DNA from: Rhea pennata
Lineage: Eukaryota; Chordata; Aves; Rheiformes; Rheidae
DNA: 64,000 nt
Assembly: GCF_028389875.1 (NCBI RefSeq)
Contig: NC_084678.1
Coordinates: 18,320,899-18,384,898 of the forward strand
Direction: 5' to 3'
Below are positions 51,301 to 63,294 of this stretch, one piece after another. Numbering within the stretch: the stretch's first letter is position 1; every line of letters begins with the position of its first letter. Under the pieces are notes generated by a model. That model was not told the origin of the DNA. It searched no databases and saw only the letters and a program-made list of their open reading frames with translations. The translations under genes were made by a program, and so were the position numbers.

Positions 51301-54300
51301 ACTCCCTACCACAAAGCAAAGCCAGCAGAGGTCAACAAGTCAGTATACACAGAAACAGAAACCCTGGCACATTCATTCTCTCTGTCTCAGATTCACTTTT
51401 CTAATGACTTCATAAAGTTTAACTGAAGGGCAGTATTAAACCAATCTCATTAGAATAACATAAAAGCCCATACTTTTCCCCTATTTTGGTGTGAATCAGT
51501 CATTTCAGCTTAACTGAAATAGGTTACAAACAAACCTCAACTTAGCTAAGAAAGTGTGTCTGAAAAGAGATTTTCATTATTATAAATCTGCTTAAATATG
51601 AATGTGTTTAAACAGAGAGCATATTAACCGAGGTTAGTTATGCCTGCAGAAATCTAATGGGCATAAAACAACAAAGCAACTAACTTCCATAGGTCGGCTA
51701 CCTGTGCTATGTTCAGTATCCTAACTGTTCAAGTGTACCTCATTCCAATTCACTGCAGCATAGACCAACTTCTGGACTTGAAGATTAATTTTCAAAGAAT
51801 AAGTACCAATACACATCCATCTGAGTTCTAAATATATTTGTTCTGATAGTTGCTTTTTGATCTTTCCCAGTATAAATGTAGCATCCATGAACCAGTTTTT
51901 CCTGTATCTACCGTCCTGCAGATTTCCGAAACACAAACCATAGCTCAGATGGCCCAGCTTAAAGTTTTCAAACCTTTTGTTAGGATAAAGTACTGCAATA
52001 CCAACTGTATATTCTGACAGTTTTATTGTATGTGCATTCTCAGCTTTTGAAAGAGGTTCTATTTATCATCTTTGAATGCAAACATTGTAATAGTTGCTAT
52101 TACTCAACACATACTGGTGATGAAACTGCTTTTCCTCTCCTCCTCAACACTGTAATTTCAAGGATTTTTAAGTTACACTGATTATACATTGAAATCATCC
52201 AGGAATCACCTCTCAACAGTTCTATAGCAGGTGACACCAGTGCTTTGAAATCCAAGATTTATCAACATGCTCCAGCTCTTAAGGTCTCTGGCTATTACAG
52301 ACCAAAAGGATCTGTAGGACCTCACACTGACTCCTCTGTACAAAAGACTGCACAAAATTCTCCTTGTATACAATAATTTGTCCTGTATTAAATTATATTC
52401 CAAATACTTTAAGTCACCAAGAGATAAAGAATCTAAAATACTCTCTAAAAATCTGTTCCAATAAATAATCAGCTCCAATAAAAGCAAACCACAAAAAAAA
52501 AAAATTCTAATTTCACTGTTGCCAGCACTCATTTCCTGTTCTGTCTTCAACCACCAGATCAGGTAAGCACCAACTATCTGCTTCTGCCTCACTGATATGG
52601 CAACGCTAAATTCAACTTTTGATCTTTTTTCAGAAGGGCTGAAGAGACAGAGCTTTAAGTTTCCCCTTGGTAAAGATTTCCTCAGATTTCAAACCAGATT
52701 TATAATTACCTACATCTTTGTTATTTGTCAATATAAATAAATAAATAAATAAATATTTAAGATACAGACACCACTAGACCAGTGTTATCACTGTGGTGCT
52801 CCTCTCTATAAAATGCACAGGAGTATCTCCCTGCTCGCAATACATTGTCTACTTTCCAAACCAAATACACATTAGTGTTTTTGCCACAGCAAGTCCATTT
52901 GACTCCTAAAATTATTTTAAATCAATACATTCCAAGTGAAATACGACCTTTCTACAGGCATGGCCTGCATTTTTGTTTCTAGACGAATGACCTTGCATTT
53001 AGCTGTAATAAGTAAAATGCATTTTGCTTGAATGGGGACACCTTAGCAAGAGTTCAGACTGCACCATGAGAGAGTCCTTGTTATTTACTACATACTTTTG
53101 GTATTATTCATGACTATTTTCAGCAGTGATTTTTTTTATTTCTTGCACATTATATTAATAATCGTATTGAATGATGCTTGACTTAGTAACCAGTTTGAAA
53201 GGAGATCTGAAATGAATACCCCATGACTCCACACTGGCATCTGTTTTGCACTACTTATTGATGAGCACATATTAACATTCACATTCAATCCATGTGAAAC
53301 AAGCACAGGCTACTATGACCTGTTGTGCCAGTGGGTACATAAGTTTTCCAGAGATGAGGTGGTGGCATGCAACAAGAGGAGAACAAAAGTAAAGTACAAG
53401 GTATAAAGGTATTTCTCCATCCCACAATAAATCCCACAGGAACAGAAGCACTTGCTTTCTCAGGGTCCTAAAACCACTCTCCTCAAAGGCAGCTAGCTGC
53501 AAGGTAAACAACCCAAAAGTAGAAGTAAATTTAATTCTATTTTCTTCTACTACCAATAATAAACACGGTCACAACTATTTTCTTACTTAGTCTGCTTATT
53601 CACCACTATCACAGAACAATCCACAGGTCTCTCTGCATCAAAGCGTCTCTTGATTTCCTCGTAGTATTGACGGTATAGCTCCTCTCGACGTCGCTCCTCA
53701 CGCTTCAGACGGTCTGAAAGCAAACCACAGATATGGACAGAACAAATAATGTCCTTTGGATCTGCTTGGAGCAATTAGCTGTATATAGCCAGTCTGTCCC
53801 TAGACCTCAAAACAACCCAGTGTCACAGAACTTAATGCATTGTAGACATGTTTGCAACCTTCAGTACTGAAGGACTCTTCTGCATCCTTGCAGAGGGAGA
53901 ACGTGAATCTGCCCATTAAAATGTTAACTCTTGAAAGCACTAACCTTCTGAATTCACTGGTGCTCTATCAAAATGCTCTTTGTAACGGTCATAGTAAGAA
54001 TCATCCTTCCTCCGATAGTAGTCTTCAAGGCGAAGATAACGGTCGTATGCTTCATCTCGTCTGCAACAAATATTTATAGAAGAAGCAAGGATTCCAATAC
54101 ATCAATATGATCTTGTGCAGTAACTTTTGCCAATATAACACTTGCAGGCCTGCTTCAAGTTTAATTACTGAGGTATCCACCTGCTCCCTTCCATGACACA
54201 AAGCAGGTACTGAACTGTCCCCAACGAGAGCAATTATTTTCTCCTGAAAGCCTGACACCATTCAAACCAGTATAATCATGGAGGCAGGAAATCCAAAAAT

Positions 54301-57300
54301 CGTGCTTGGAAATACAATCCTGTGCAGATTACCTATAAAGGGGGTCCCGAGGATCTCTCACATCCCGCGGATCCCTGACGTCACGTGGATCCCTCATATC
54401 TCGTGGATTCCTCATGTCACGTGGATCCCTGTATCGATCATACAGTGGCTCCCGTGGGTCACGAAGATCTCTAACATCACGAGGGTCTCGCAAGTCTCTT
54501 GGATCCCTGATATCCCGGGGGTCTCGAAGATCTCGGGGGTCTCGCAGGTCCCGTGGGTCCCTGTGGTCTCTGGCATCACGCATATCTCTAGCTCGAATAT
54601 CTCGAGCATCTCTGGAATCTCGCCCATTTCTGCCATCTCTGCCATCTCTTGGGTCTCTTCGTGGGCTCCCTCGAAGAGGGGAGCGATCCCGTCTGGCATC
54701 TCGGCCATCCCCATAGGCATATTGCTCTCTGAGAAAAGTATCAGGGAAACTATTAGACCACATGAATATCATTAACATCATTACTGCTAGATCTCTTACC
54801 TGAGGTGCCAGAATGACCCTTCTCTCAGCTGCTGAATCCTCCCTCTTATCCCACAACAGCAAGAATTGCCCCCAAAACACAATTATCAAAGCACCCTGGA
54901 GAAGCTTCTTAATTCAAATGCTTATCATAACCAAACAAGTCAGAGAAAGTTTTGTACTGGAGCATCACTAAAAATGTAGGACACCTGTGAAAGAAGTGAA
55001 CAGGCGCTTAAGAAACCATCCAAAATCATTCCAAGGCCTCCAGCCTCCACAGGCAGCAACAGATTATCTATCAGACGTGTTTTTGTGCATTCTCTGAGGT
55101 AATTCAAGGTGCTGTAGCCTAACACGAGTTTTGCATAGCTAGCAGCATTCAAGGGACCAATTAAATTCACTAGTTGATGACAGCAGAATTCCTGAAATAA
55201 TCTGTTATTGGTACATGACTGAAAAAAAAAGAGCTTGTTGTGATCCAGGAAACAGTTGGTTCCGTGTTAATGCTGGATTTTTGCTGCTAGCAGAGAGCAA
55301 CAGTAGCTATTGATGTGTCCCGACTCCGAAGAGACAGTTCCTGTGGAAAGTCAATCTTATTTTTATGATGCCCTATATTAAGAGGGTATTAAACCCAACC
55401 AGCACCATATCACCACCAGCAGGATTCTCTGTCAAATTTGAATTACACATTTCATTCAGACTTTGTACTGTACTGTCTTCATAGGCGAGGAAGAATGAGA
55501 TTCAATTCTTCATCTTTTCCAAAAGGTAGATTTTTTTTCCAGGCAGTATTCTGCTTTCCATAGAAAACATAACTTCCACTCTAGTCTAATTTGAACGCAC
55601 AAAAAAATCTTGTGAAGAAATAATTGAGTTTCACATGCTTAGAACATCCTTTCCCCAGGATACTGATAAGTACTGAAAACAATTTTCTTAAAAAAATATT
55701 TTATTTCCAAAACCTGACAGATTTCTAATGTCCTCTACCTGACACTAAGCTCGTTTCTGGAAGATATATAGAACATAGGTTTGTTTCTAGTATAGCACAT
55801 TCACTTAGTAGCCACTTGAAGACAAGAGCAGCAAGTCAGCTGCTCAAGTTTAAATATCAAGTAGAGCAAAGAGTAAATTAGAAGGATGTGCAGATTCTGT
55901 GTGTGGATTTTGGCAGTTCAGACACCCCCTTGTCCTGTGGGGATACATAGGATTGCTGGCATTCTCTATTTTTATGTCAGATAAAAAACACATCTTGGAA
56001 CAAACTACAGCATTGCCAATGAGAGCATATATAATAAAGCAGCACTGTAATTGCATACACATTTGCTTCAAGTGTGAATTATCTTTGTATCTCAGGCACA
56101 CAAATCAGCCTTGTGTTTCTGCCTGTGATCTGCAGTGTAACCATACACCACGTGTGAAATACGTCAGCTCCCCCAGCCCCTTCCCCCCAAAGTAAAGTGA
56201 ATGATTGTAGCAGCTCAGGAGAAACTTTAATCGGCTGTGATGAATACTCTGATCTTCTTATAGCTCTAACATTATATAGCACAACAGCCAGATGCAGCAT
56301 AATTGTTTTGCATATGACATTTATTCCTTTTTTTGCCGTAACAGGCCATATTCATTATCTGCAATGACAGAAAGATCCAGAATGAACAACACATTTATGA
56401 CTCTTGCAACAGAACTACAGATACTGTATTGGTGCCTCTGCTCTTGCAACTTGCACCACTACCTTGCGGCTTGCAGACATACAGCAGTGTTAAGGCACAA
56501 CAGCCTTCTGTTCCTCTGTCTCCATCACCAGGGACTAACTCCTGCAGCATCAGCACCACTGCCTGCATCTGCTGTGTTGCTTGTGACTCAATACTGCTGG
56601 CACAGCACCATCACCTGGGCCTGCTGTGTGGCTTGGGACTCAGTACCATGGCATCAGCAGTTGTGGCACACATGCCTGCAGTGTGATCCCGAGTCCAATG
56701 TCCATGGTTTGTGCACCTGCAGTGTTGCCCAGGACTCAATGTCCACAACTGCATTATCACTGCTTGTACCTGTGGTGTTGGTTGGGACCCAGAGGCCCTG
56801 AAATCAAACCACCATTGTGTCTCTAGTACCAGTCACAGCTGAATGACTGTGGCAGCAGCACCTGCTGCTTGAGTAGCTGGGGCAGTGGTCCAGTCCACAG
56901 TCCAATGCCCATTGCATCAGTGCCCACAGCTCAGACACCTGCAGTGCTCCTTAGGCCCAACACCTGTTGCCCACAGCATGAGCATCTGCTGCTTGCACAC
57001 ATGTAGTGTCAAACAGGTCCCAATGCCTGTGGCATCAGTGCCTGCTGCTTGTCCTTCTCCAGTGCTGTCCACAGCCCACACCTGTGGCACAGGTGCCTAC
57101 CACTCACAACTGTGGTGCTGCCCAATGCCTACAGCATTAGGCAACAGCAATGTCACTCAGGCCCAAGATGTGGCATCAGTGTCAGCCGCTTGTGAACTTG
57201 CAGTGTTCCTGGAGGGCCCTGACAGCAATACCAGCATATCTGACACTGCCCAGGCCCAGTGCTTGCAGTATTATGCCAGCTACTCTGTTGTTTGCACCTG

Positions 57301-60300
57301 CAATCTCCAGCTGCATGCCAGAAGCATTTGCAGGGTCTGATGTGCACTGACCGGTCTTTGCAAATACGTCTGACCCTGTGCAAGATAAGTGCAGCATATA
57401 CTTAAGATCTAGTTGCAATTCTTGGTATCTATTCCTTCCATTTTTGATGGTAGATGTCTTGCTAGCTCCAAATACTCTTCTTCAGTTTTTGGTAATTTAA
57501 TGAGCCAAATTAATACAGTATATCAAACACTTGAGAGCTTGGTGACCTTCAAGTTGAATATGTAACACTCCTTTTTGTGTGCAGACCTTCAAGGTTAAGC
57601 AGAAAGATGCATGGCTTATGTCAAATACAACCACACAGCATGTCTTCTTCACTCCCTAGTACGCTGAAGAGATAGAAGTCTTATTCTCGTGTCAGAAGAA
57701 TCCATCTTCTCCACCTGCTTGTGACTTCACACATACAGGATGGGGAGGAGTTGAACAGTGTACCTGCTGAAAGGTGGGAAACATGGGAGAAGCAGGCATA
57801 TTCACATCTTCCATATACTGGCAATGCAAGTGCACATGTACAGTGCAATACGAGACATTTATTCTGTCCTGTGCTTTGCTCACACACTCCCTTTCCGGTC
57901 TCACTTCAGCACAGGAAGCTTTCAACATCGAGATACAAAATCCTGAAGTCCTCTGCAGCACACCACAATGCCACAGTCCCTTGGCATTCTCTATAGATGC
58001 CTTGGCTTCTCTGATACTTGAGAATCAGGAGCAAACATCAAGTTTATTCTTCCTTACAGGTCTCATACAACCTGTGCTGCAAAACACAACACTTAGTTGT
58101 AGTAACAGCAACAAACACAAGGTTTCCTTTGTGCTTCCTGAGGTGTTAGAAACAACAAGGCCCTTAACGTGGAGCTGCCATGTCCTGATTGTTTCACTTG
58201 AATATCTCCATTTGACTGGAGAGTTGGCGGTAGGGAAGAGACAGACATTTCGCACTGACAAGTGGGCTCATGCCCTAAAAGGCTGACCTTCCTAGTACAA
58301 CTCACTGCTTCCAAGTACTTTACCTTCGTGTCGGACTGGACCTTGATGAAGCCTTATTCATATTTCTTCTTTCCGCTGCTTTATTAATATCTGTAAAGAA
58401 TAATCAACCCATCTGTTCAATGCTATGGAACAAAAAAAAGATCATCAGCACAATTCAAATGAAAGCAACTTAAGTTCAGTGACATCCAGATGGTGCAAGA
58501 AAATCCATTCAGCAGAGAGGCATTGTCACTTTGACAATTTTTATTAAGTTTAGATAGTACAATGCAACAAAGTTTTCATGGATTTTTCTGAGTTCAAAAT
58601 AGGGTAGACAGCTTGGGTAAAACTTTAACCCCTTATGTTCAGGCCTACACCCAGACTCTTCATTCCATAAGAGAATCTCTTTCTTCTGCAGTCTATGAGC
58701 AAGCAGAATGCAACTCATGGACTTTAGGAGAAAAAGCAGAGTCTGAAAACCTTTGCAAATGGAAGTAGTTGGCCAGCACAATGTTAAATTCACAGCCAGT
58801 CCTGTTCAACAGAGCATGCTGCTACCCTTGTCGAAAAGAATGCAAGGGCTCTCAAATGGCACATTCAGTTGCCTTCCAAGGGACTGTTGGAGCAAACTGT
58901 ACAACGTCCGCCACTGCGGAAAATGGATCCAAGAAGCCCGAAGCAAGAGCTCCTCATGAAGTCTGCATGGTGCATTCAAAACACCACTGTCAATATGATG
59001 CAAACAGATGCAACATTAAAAATAATAATAAAAAAAAGTTGGCTTCTGAGTATCTCCATGAAAAACATCTTAAGGTGAAATAGAAGCAAGCAAAGGAAAG
59101 CTGAAGAAAGTCTTGTCCTCAACCAGAAAATAAAAAGTTGCCAAAAAAAAACTAGTAAGGCCAACAGTGCTCTATCATGAAATAACAAAGCCTTCTGTAA
59201 CGGCTCACTGAAGACAAAACAGCATACTTGAGTGGGGACAAGAACAAACAGAAATGGATTTCTGATGTTTTACTCTTAGCCTTTTAAAGAAAAAGGCAAA
59301 AAAAACCCAGACCCAAGATGACAAGCCTAGGTCCTATTTGCTCTTTAAGAATCTATCAATAGTTAGAAATACTTATTAGCTATTTATATTAAATACTTTC
59401 CAAGTTCAAGTGAATGAATCTGATGAAACCTGTAAGCAGATTCTATCTTAATAACTTCCATAACTTCCCAAACTGTCCCTGATGACTTTCAAGATTAAAA
59501 TTAGAATTAAGTGATTAGTTCAAATCTTTGTTCTTGTGGTAAATCAAGAAATAGTGTGCTTCTTTTCACATTAAGAGAGACAAGTGCAATGTGAACTTTA
59601 ACTAGGAATCCAGCATGGTAACATTCATGGAACTATAAAAACACTCCAGGATTATAAAGGTTGCATTGTCCACTATCAAAAACTAAAACTGAAGGACTTT
59701 ACTGCCTACATAGTTCTCCTCATTGAAGATGTGAAAACACTTACATATGTAAGTACTAGTGTAACGCAAAACTGGAGTTACCCCCCCGAAGTTTTTGACC
59801 TTTTTGTGTTCTAAAAATTATATTGATACTCAAACTGCATACCTGAAGTAACTGTACTCCTTGCATTTAATTTTTAGCAGAGATTCTTTTCTTCTCCCCT
59901 CCCCTTGAAGTCAAATTTTCTCTTTAAGCAAGACATTATCTGCTTCCTTGGTTTAACATTTTTGATTTTATTTTCTGTTTTAAGATGCCATTGCAGAAAC
60001 CTAGATTACGATTTTTTTAATATTCAGTATCATACATTTAAGATTTAAAAAAAAAAATCAATTGCATTTAAATCTGAACAAAATACTTTACTGAAAGAAA
60101 AAAACACCTTTCACGGGGATTCTTTTCTTGTGCAAAATGAACAGATTTAATATTTTATTTAATGCCAACAGCATTTACAGATTAAATATTTGAACATTGA
60201 CAAAATGACTTTGAAAAGAATGAAAGTCTATCTTTTAGGATTTTGAGATGACAGGGCCACTGTAATCATAAGTGCAACCTTTTGAATAATACAAGTGACA

Positions 60301-63270
60301 ACACTTTTTTGAATTACATTCCTATGAAGTCCAACTGTTGCATTGAACTAGAGCTTATCTTTTAGCAAAACATCCAATTCTGATTTAAAAAATGCCAGAC
60401 AGAATTCACCAAAGCTCAAAAAAATTGTTCCAAATGTAAATTATCTCCCTGTTAAAGAAAACTATTTATTTACATTTAAGGACTTGTCATACCTATAGCT
60501 ACTAGATTAAAACTCACTTTTATCTCCAAGACTATATTTAACATACAGATCACATCACCTCTTTATCCTGAGGCTTTCACTACAGCTTGCTCTTCAGTTT
60601 GTTAACCTTCTGGTTTTCCTGATGCTTCTCCAGTTTAGCATTATCCTTTTTAACTACGCATACCAGAACCAAACACAGCATTCCGGCAGTAAGAGCCCAC
60701 AGGTACTATAACCTCTTATTTACGTCTTTCTTTTTGTACAGCTAAGGATCACGAACACAATCCTGTTACAGCAGTATATTAGCTTCCTGGATTCAAATAA
60801 TTATCTACCAATAGCTCCTTTCATGAATTATTTTCCAGGACAAAGTCCCCCACACTAAGCACACTCTGCATTCCATTTCATTAGATGCAGAACTTTTACA
60901 TTTGGCTTTCCTGAAAGCTCAGTTTTGTTTGCATCCAGCTTAGGAAGAGACCCAGGTCATTTCACTAGCAGTGACTCAACATTCATTACTCCATTCTCTC
61001 TCTTTAAAGGTGTGTTTTCTTTCCAAACCACTTAAAAAAATACTGTATGGCCAGAAACCAGTCCTTCTAGAACACCACTCAAAAACACTGAGTAAGTCCA
61101 TCTACATTACATTGAGATTTGTTTTAAATCCATTTAACGCTATACTGCTTATTTAGCATCCTAATAATAGTATCTTGCAGAAATCTTCTGCATCAACACT
61201 GCTACTTTTATCCCCCAAACTTGTAGCATCATAAGAACAAATTAGTTTGACAAGGTTTACTTTGACTGGCATTAATTGCATTAACTTCTTATTGATTATC
61301 AAATGAGAGAATCCATTATTTTATCAAAGACTGATGCCAGGTTGACAGGCTACAGTGTGCTCAGTCCATTTACACTGCCGTGTGTATTGACACAACTGCA
61401 GTATTTTTCCAAATTTTTGGAAACTCCCTCATTTTCCAAGGCTTATAGAAAAACATTAATAGCCCAGGGAGGTCTTCATATAGTCAAATCTCATAGATGT
61501 AAGTTAAATATTTTGGAAAGGTCTCATTTTAGTAGCTGATGCTTTCTCTTTTTCACTTTACTACTGAAACAGAAGCTATATGAAAAACAAATGTTCTGCC
61601 TCATCAAAAACACAGTAGAGGCAATAACTGAAGGCCAGGTGGTCTTCTCCAATAAGAAGTTTTATAATTTCCAAACAATTACACATTAACATTTGAGTCA
61701 CCTGTAGTTTTTTCCCTATTTAAATTTATTGTCTTAATGACACTACCCATAATTTCTTCTTGTATCTTTCTATCCTTCCCTCTTCAGGTTTATACTTGTT
61801 ACTGTATATAAACTAGGGAAAAATTAATTTCTTTTATTCCCTTCTAAGTCAAATTGTCTTCTGTTGCCATAGGCTTACTTTGGAACTGAATTTTTGGTTG
61901 TTTAACAGATTATTAAACAGATTTCTAACCATTCATTTCTGTTTAAGTTTGCTCCCAGTAAATTTAGCAAAATTTTCTTCTTCGTGAAAAAAAAGAGCTC
62001 TTAAAGCACCTAGTATTTGCAGTGCTACTTATAAATTAATTTCACAGGTGCAAAAAAAAAATCCTGGTTAGGATCACTTATCTAACAAGCCTGTAAGTTC
62101 TGTGATCAGTTTCTCTGAACCCATCAAGATAAGATATTTCTAAAATAAGGGCATGAAGTTTCAGTGAGTACTTTGTAGGGCTTACATGTTGAGCAATTTC
62201 TTACAGAGGCTTATTAATACATTAAAATAAATTCAGAGAAAGACTGAGGTAGTAAGAGAAAACACTGCAGATGGTTCACACAACACTCAGAGCAAATAGA
62301 AGGAAAATACATACCTAGTAAAAATGATTTTAGAGTAATGCTAGGCAGGTTTCACACAATGATCTTTCTAGAGTGCTTTAAAACAAAAGCACTCTTTTTC
62401 TACCAGAATACATGCTAGGGTCAGTAGGAAAGCATGGATCAGTTTTCCTTACCTAATCTATACCCTTTAAAAAGGCGACCCTTCTCACCGTCCAGAGCGG
62501 CCTGGACGTCTTCTAGACGTTCATACTGGACGAACCCATAGCCATGGAACATGCTGAGGGCTGGAAAAATTAACAGTAGGGCAAGACCAGTTACAACTAA
62601 GGGACAGTACTACTATTCCACACAGGTCATTATATAACCCCATTAGATGGAACAAGCAAAGGGGCATTATGCAGAAACATCTACTCAAGTTCCTTGGGAA
62701 AAACAATCTACTAAGAACAAAATGCAAAGTTTGAAGAATTTCAAATATTACACAATATTACAAGATAGGTCAACTTCCTTCTGACAAGACAGTGACCAAA
62801 AAAAACTATGAAGTGACCAAAATTTGGTTAAGAGATTAAGAAGTCACTTGAAAGAACAGATTTGCTTGTTATAACACCACAGCTCAACCCCAAAGAATAA
62901 AATATAGCTCATATATACATTAGGTTTCAGCTATACTGAAGGAATTAGTTTCAGAGAAAACATAGATAGGGAAAGTTATCTTTAAAAGGTCACTTTTGGG
63001 GGGAAGTATTAGTCCTCTCAACACCATCAGACAGTGTTTGACAGGCATGAATGTTATAATTCCAACTGAATTCCCAGCCACAAAAAGGCATAATATAAAA
63101 TACTAACCCCTTATTTTGCCATATTTTGAAAATATCTCTTCCATTTCTTCACGAGTCATGTGGTCTGTGGGCAAATTACCGACAAAAAGTCTTCTCTCTA
63201 AATCCTGTGGATTGGTGCTGTTAGTGAAGTCGCTCTGTTTGATGCTATTGCTCTTGCGTCCTCGAGCCAT
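47660..63270 (-). CDS. NCOA5: Nuclear receptor coactivator 5, long form with N-terminal RRM
   Basis: NCOA5 (CIA) is a nuclear protein that binds nuclear receptors such as the estrogen receptor without needing AF-2 and modulates transcription. Minus-strand coding exons in order are 63270-63108, 62560-62453, 58390-58324, 54728-54333, 54060-53945, 53713-53587, 51305-51106, 49056-48733 and 48318-47660. All phases match, totalling 2160 bases or 719 residues plus stop. Domains are: an RRM (about 27-97), an RD-repeat mixed-charge region (about 113-240), a charged helix, a fold resembling an aminoacyl-tRNA synthetase anticodon-binding domain, an LXXLL motif (LLNLL), and a Ser/Ala/Gln-rich tail ending MGSYQRHY. 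Residue 101 is the Met that aligns with the human start, giving a 619-residue short form. The promoter is outside the window. Confidence 0.93.
48733..51305 (-). CDS. NCOA5: NCOA5 exons: anticodon-binding-like domain and LXXLL
   Basis: Exons 51305-51106 and 49056-48733 encode EYAESVGRKVRDLGMVVDLI, GSPFAIVITQQHQVHRSC, NIMFGTPQEHRNMPQADAM and an acidic helix. QTLLNLLADNRYLTAEE then follows and contains LLNLL, an LXXLL-type receptor-binding motif. The alternating beta/alpha pattern resembles the class II tRNA-synthetase anticodon-binding domain reported for NCOA5. Confidence 0.92.
49057..53586 (-). other. NCOA5: NCOA5 introns 49057-51105 and 51306-53586
   Basis: AT-rich intronic DNA with no recognised exon or RNA gene apart from the coding exon at 51106-51305. 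It includes a T22 tract at 49515-49536 and an (ATAA)n tract at 52733-52754. Confidence 0.6.
53587..54060 (-). CDS. NCOA5: NCOA5 exons: charged linker and helix
   Basis: Exons 54060-53945 and 53713-53587 encode DEAYDRYLRLEDYYRRKDD, a short linker (APVNSED), then RLKREERRREELYRQYYEEI and FDAERPVDCSVIVVNKQTK. The first part is a charged, probably helical segment. The second leads into the anticodon-binding-like fold. The linker is shorter than the human one. Confidence 0.92.
54333..54728 (-). CDS. NCOA5: NCOA5 RD-repeat exon
   Basis: The exon encodes EQYAYGDGRDARRDRSP followed by hexapeptide repeats RDPRD(L/I/V/M) and a tail RDPLYR. This is the mixed-charge Arg/Asp domain known from human NCOA5. 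Such domains favour nuclear-speckle location. Repeats are visible in the DNA as 18-base units. Confidence 0.93.
54729..58323 (-). other. NCOA5: NCOA5 intron between the start-Met and RD-repeat exons
   Basis: The intron is 3.6 kb and AT-rich except for a GC-richer degenerate repeat at 56430-57330. No exon or RNA gene is recognised. Confidence 0.6.
56430..57330. repeat. Degenerate tandem repeat in NCOA5 intron
   Basis: Phrases such as GCATCAGTGCC, CTGCTGCTTG, CTGCAGTGTT and CCCAGGACTCAATG recur irregularly. The tract is richer in GC than the intron around it, suggesting an old, diverged minisatellite. Period is not clear by eye. Confidence 0.55.
58324..58390 (-). CDS. NCOA5: NCOA5 exon with the Met matching the human start
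   Basis: It is read as DINKAAERRNMNKASSRSSP and joins the RRM exons in phase 1. The internal Met (58361-58359) starts MNKASSRSSPTRR, which aligns with the human N-terminus MNTAPSRPSPTRR. Both a long product and a 619-residue short product are therefore possible. Confidence 0.88.
58391..62452 (-). other. NCOA5: NCOA5 intron between RRM exon 2 and start-Met exon
   Basis: A 4.1-kb AT-rich intron. Apart from a possible old repeat at 60540-61560 it holds only short A/T tracts. No exon or RNA gene is recognised. Confidence 0.6.
60540..61560 (+). mobile_element. Possible ancient CR1/L3-type LINE remnant
   Basis: Stretches such as CCAGAACCAAACACAGCATTC (around 60664), AACAAATTAGTTTGACAAGG (around 61237) and ACTGATGCCAGGTTGACAGG (around 61330) recall the 3' part of old CR1/L3-like amniote repeats. 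There is no intact frame. The identification is from memory of repeat texture and is weak. Confidence 0.3.
62453..62560 (-). CDS. NCOA5: NCOA5 second coding exon: RRM RNP1 half
   Basis: It encodes ALSMFHGYGFVQYERLED and AALDGEKGRLFKGYRL, completing the RRM. RNP1 is HGYGFVQY (residues 60-67), with both aromatic RNA-contact positions present and His in place of the usual Lys/Arg. The IFSKYGKI, GxxFVQY and LDIN motifs resemble hnRNP C and RALY. Confidence 0.85.
63108..63270 (-). CDS. NCOA5: NCOA5 first coding exon: RRM N-terminal half
   Basis: It encodes MARGRKSNSIKQSDF and then the RRM RNP2 motif LFVGNL (residues 28-33) and MEEIFSKYGKI. The ATG has a strong context (A at -3, G at +4). A pyrimidine-rich stretch and AG at 63293-63296 suggest that a 5'UTR splice acceptor lies just upstream. 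The exon ends in phase 1 at AGGG/gttagt. Confidence 0.85.
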
Positions 63271-63294
63271 TTTGCTTTCGTTCCAAATCCAACT

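Noticed and set aside
56292-57350. Small secreted or cysteine-rich protein in an NCOA5 intron
   Set aside because: Several overlapping frames of similar length match a degenerate repeat; no consistent signal peptide or splice structure.
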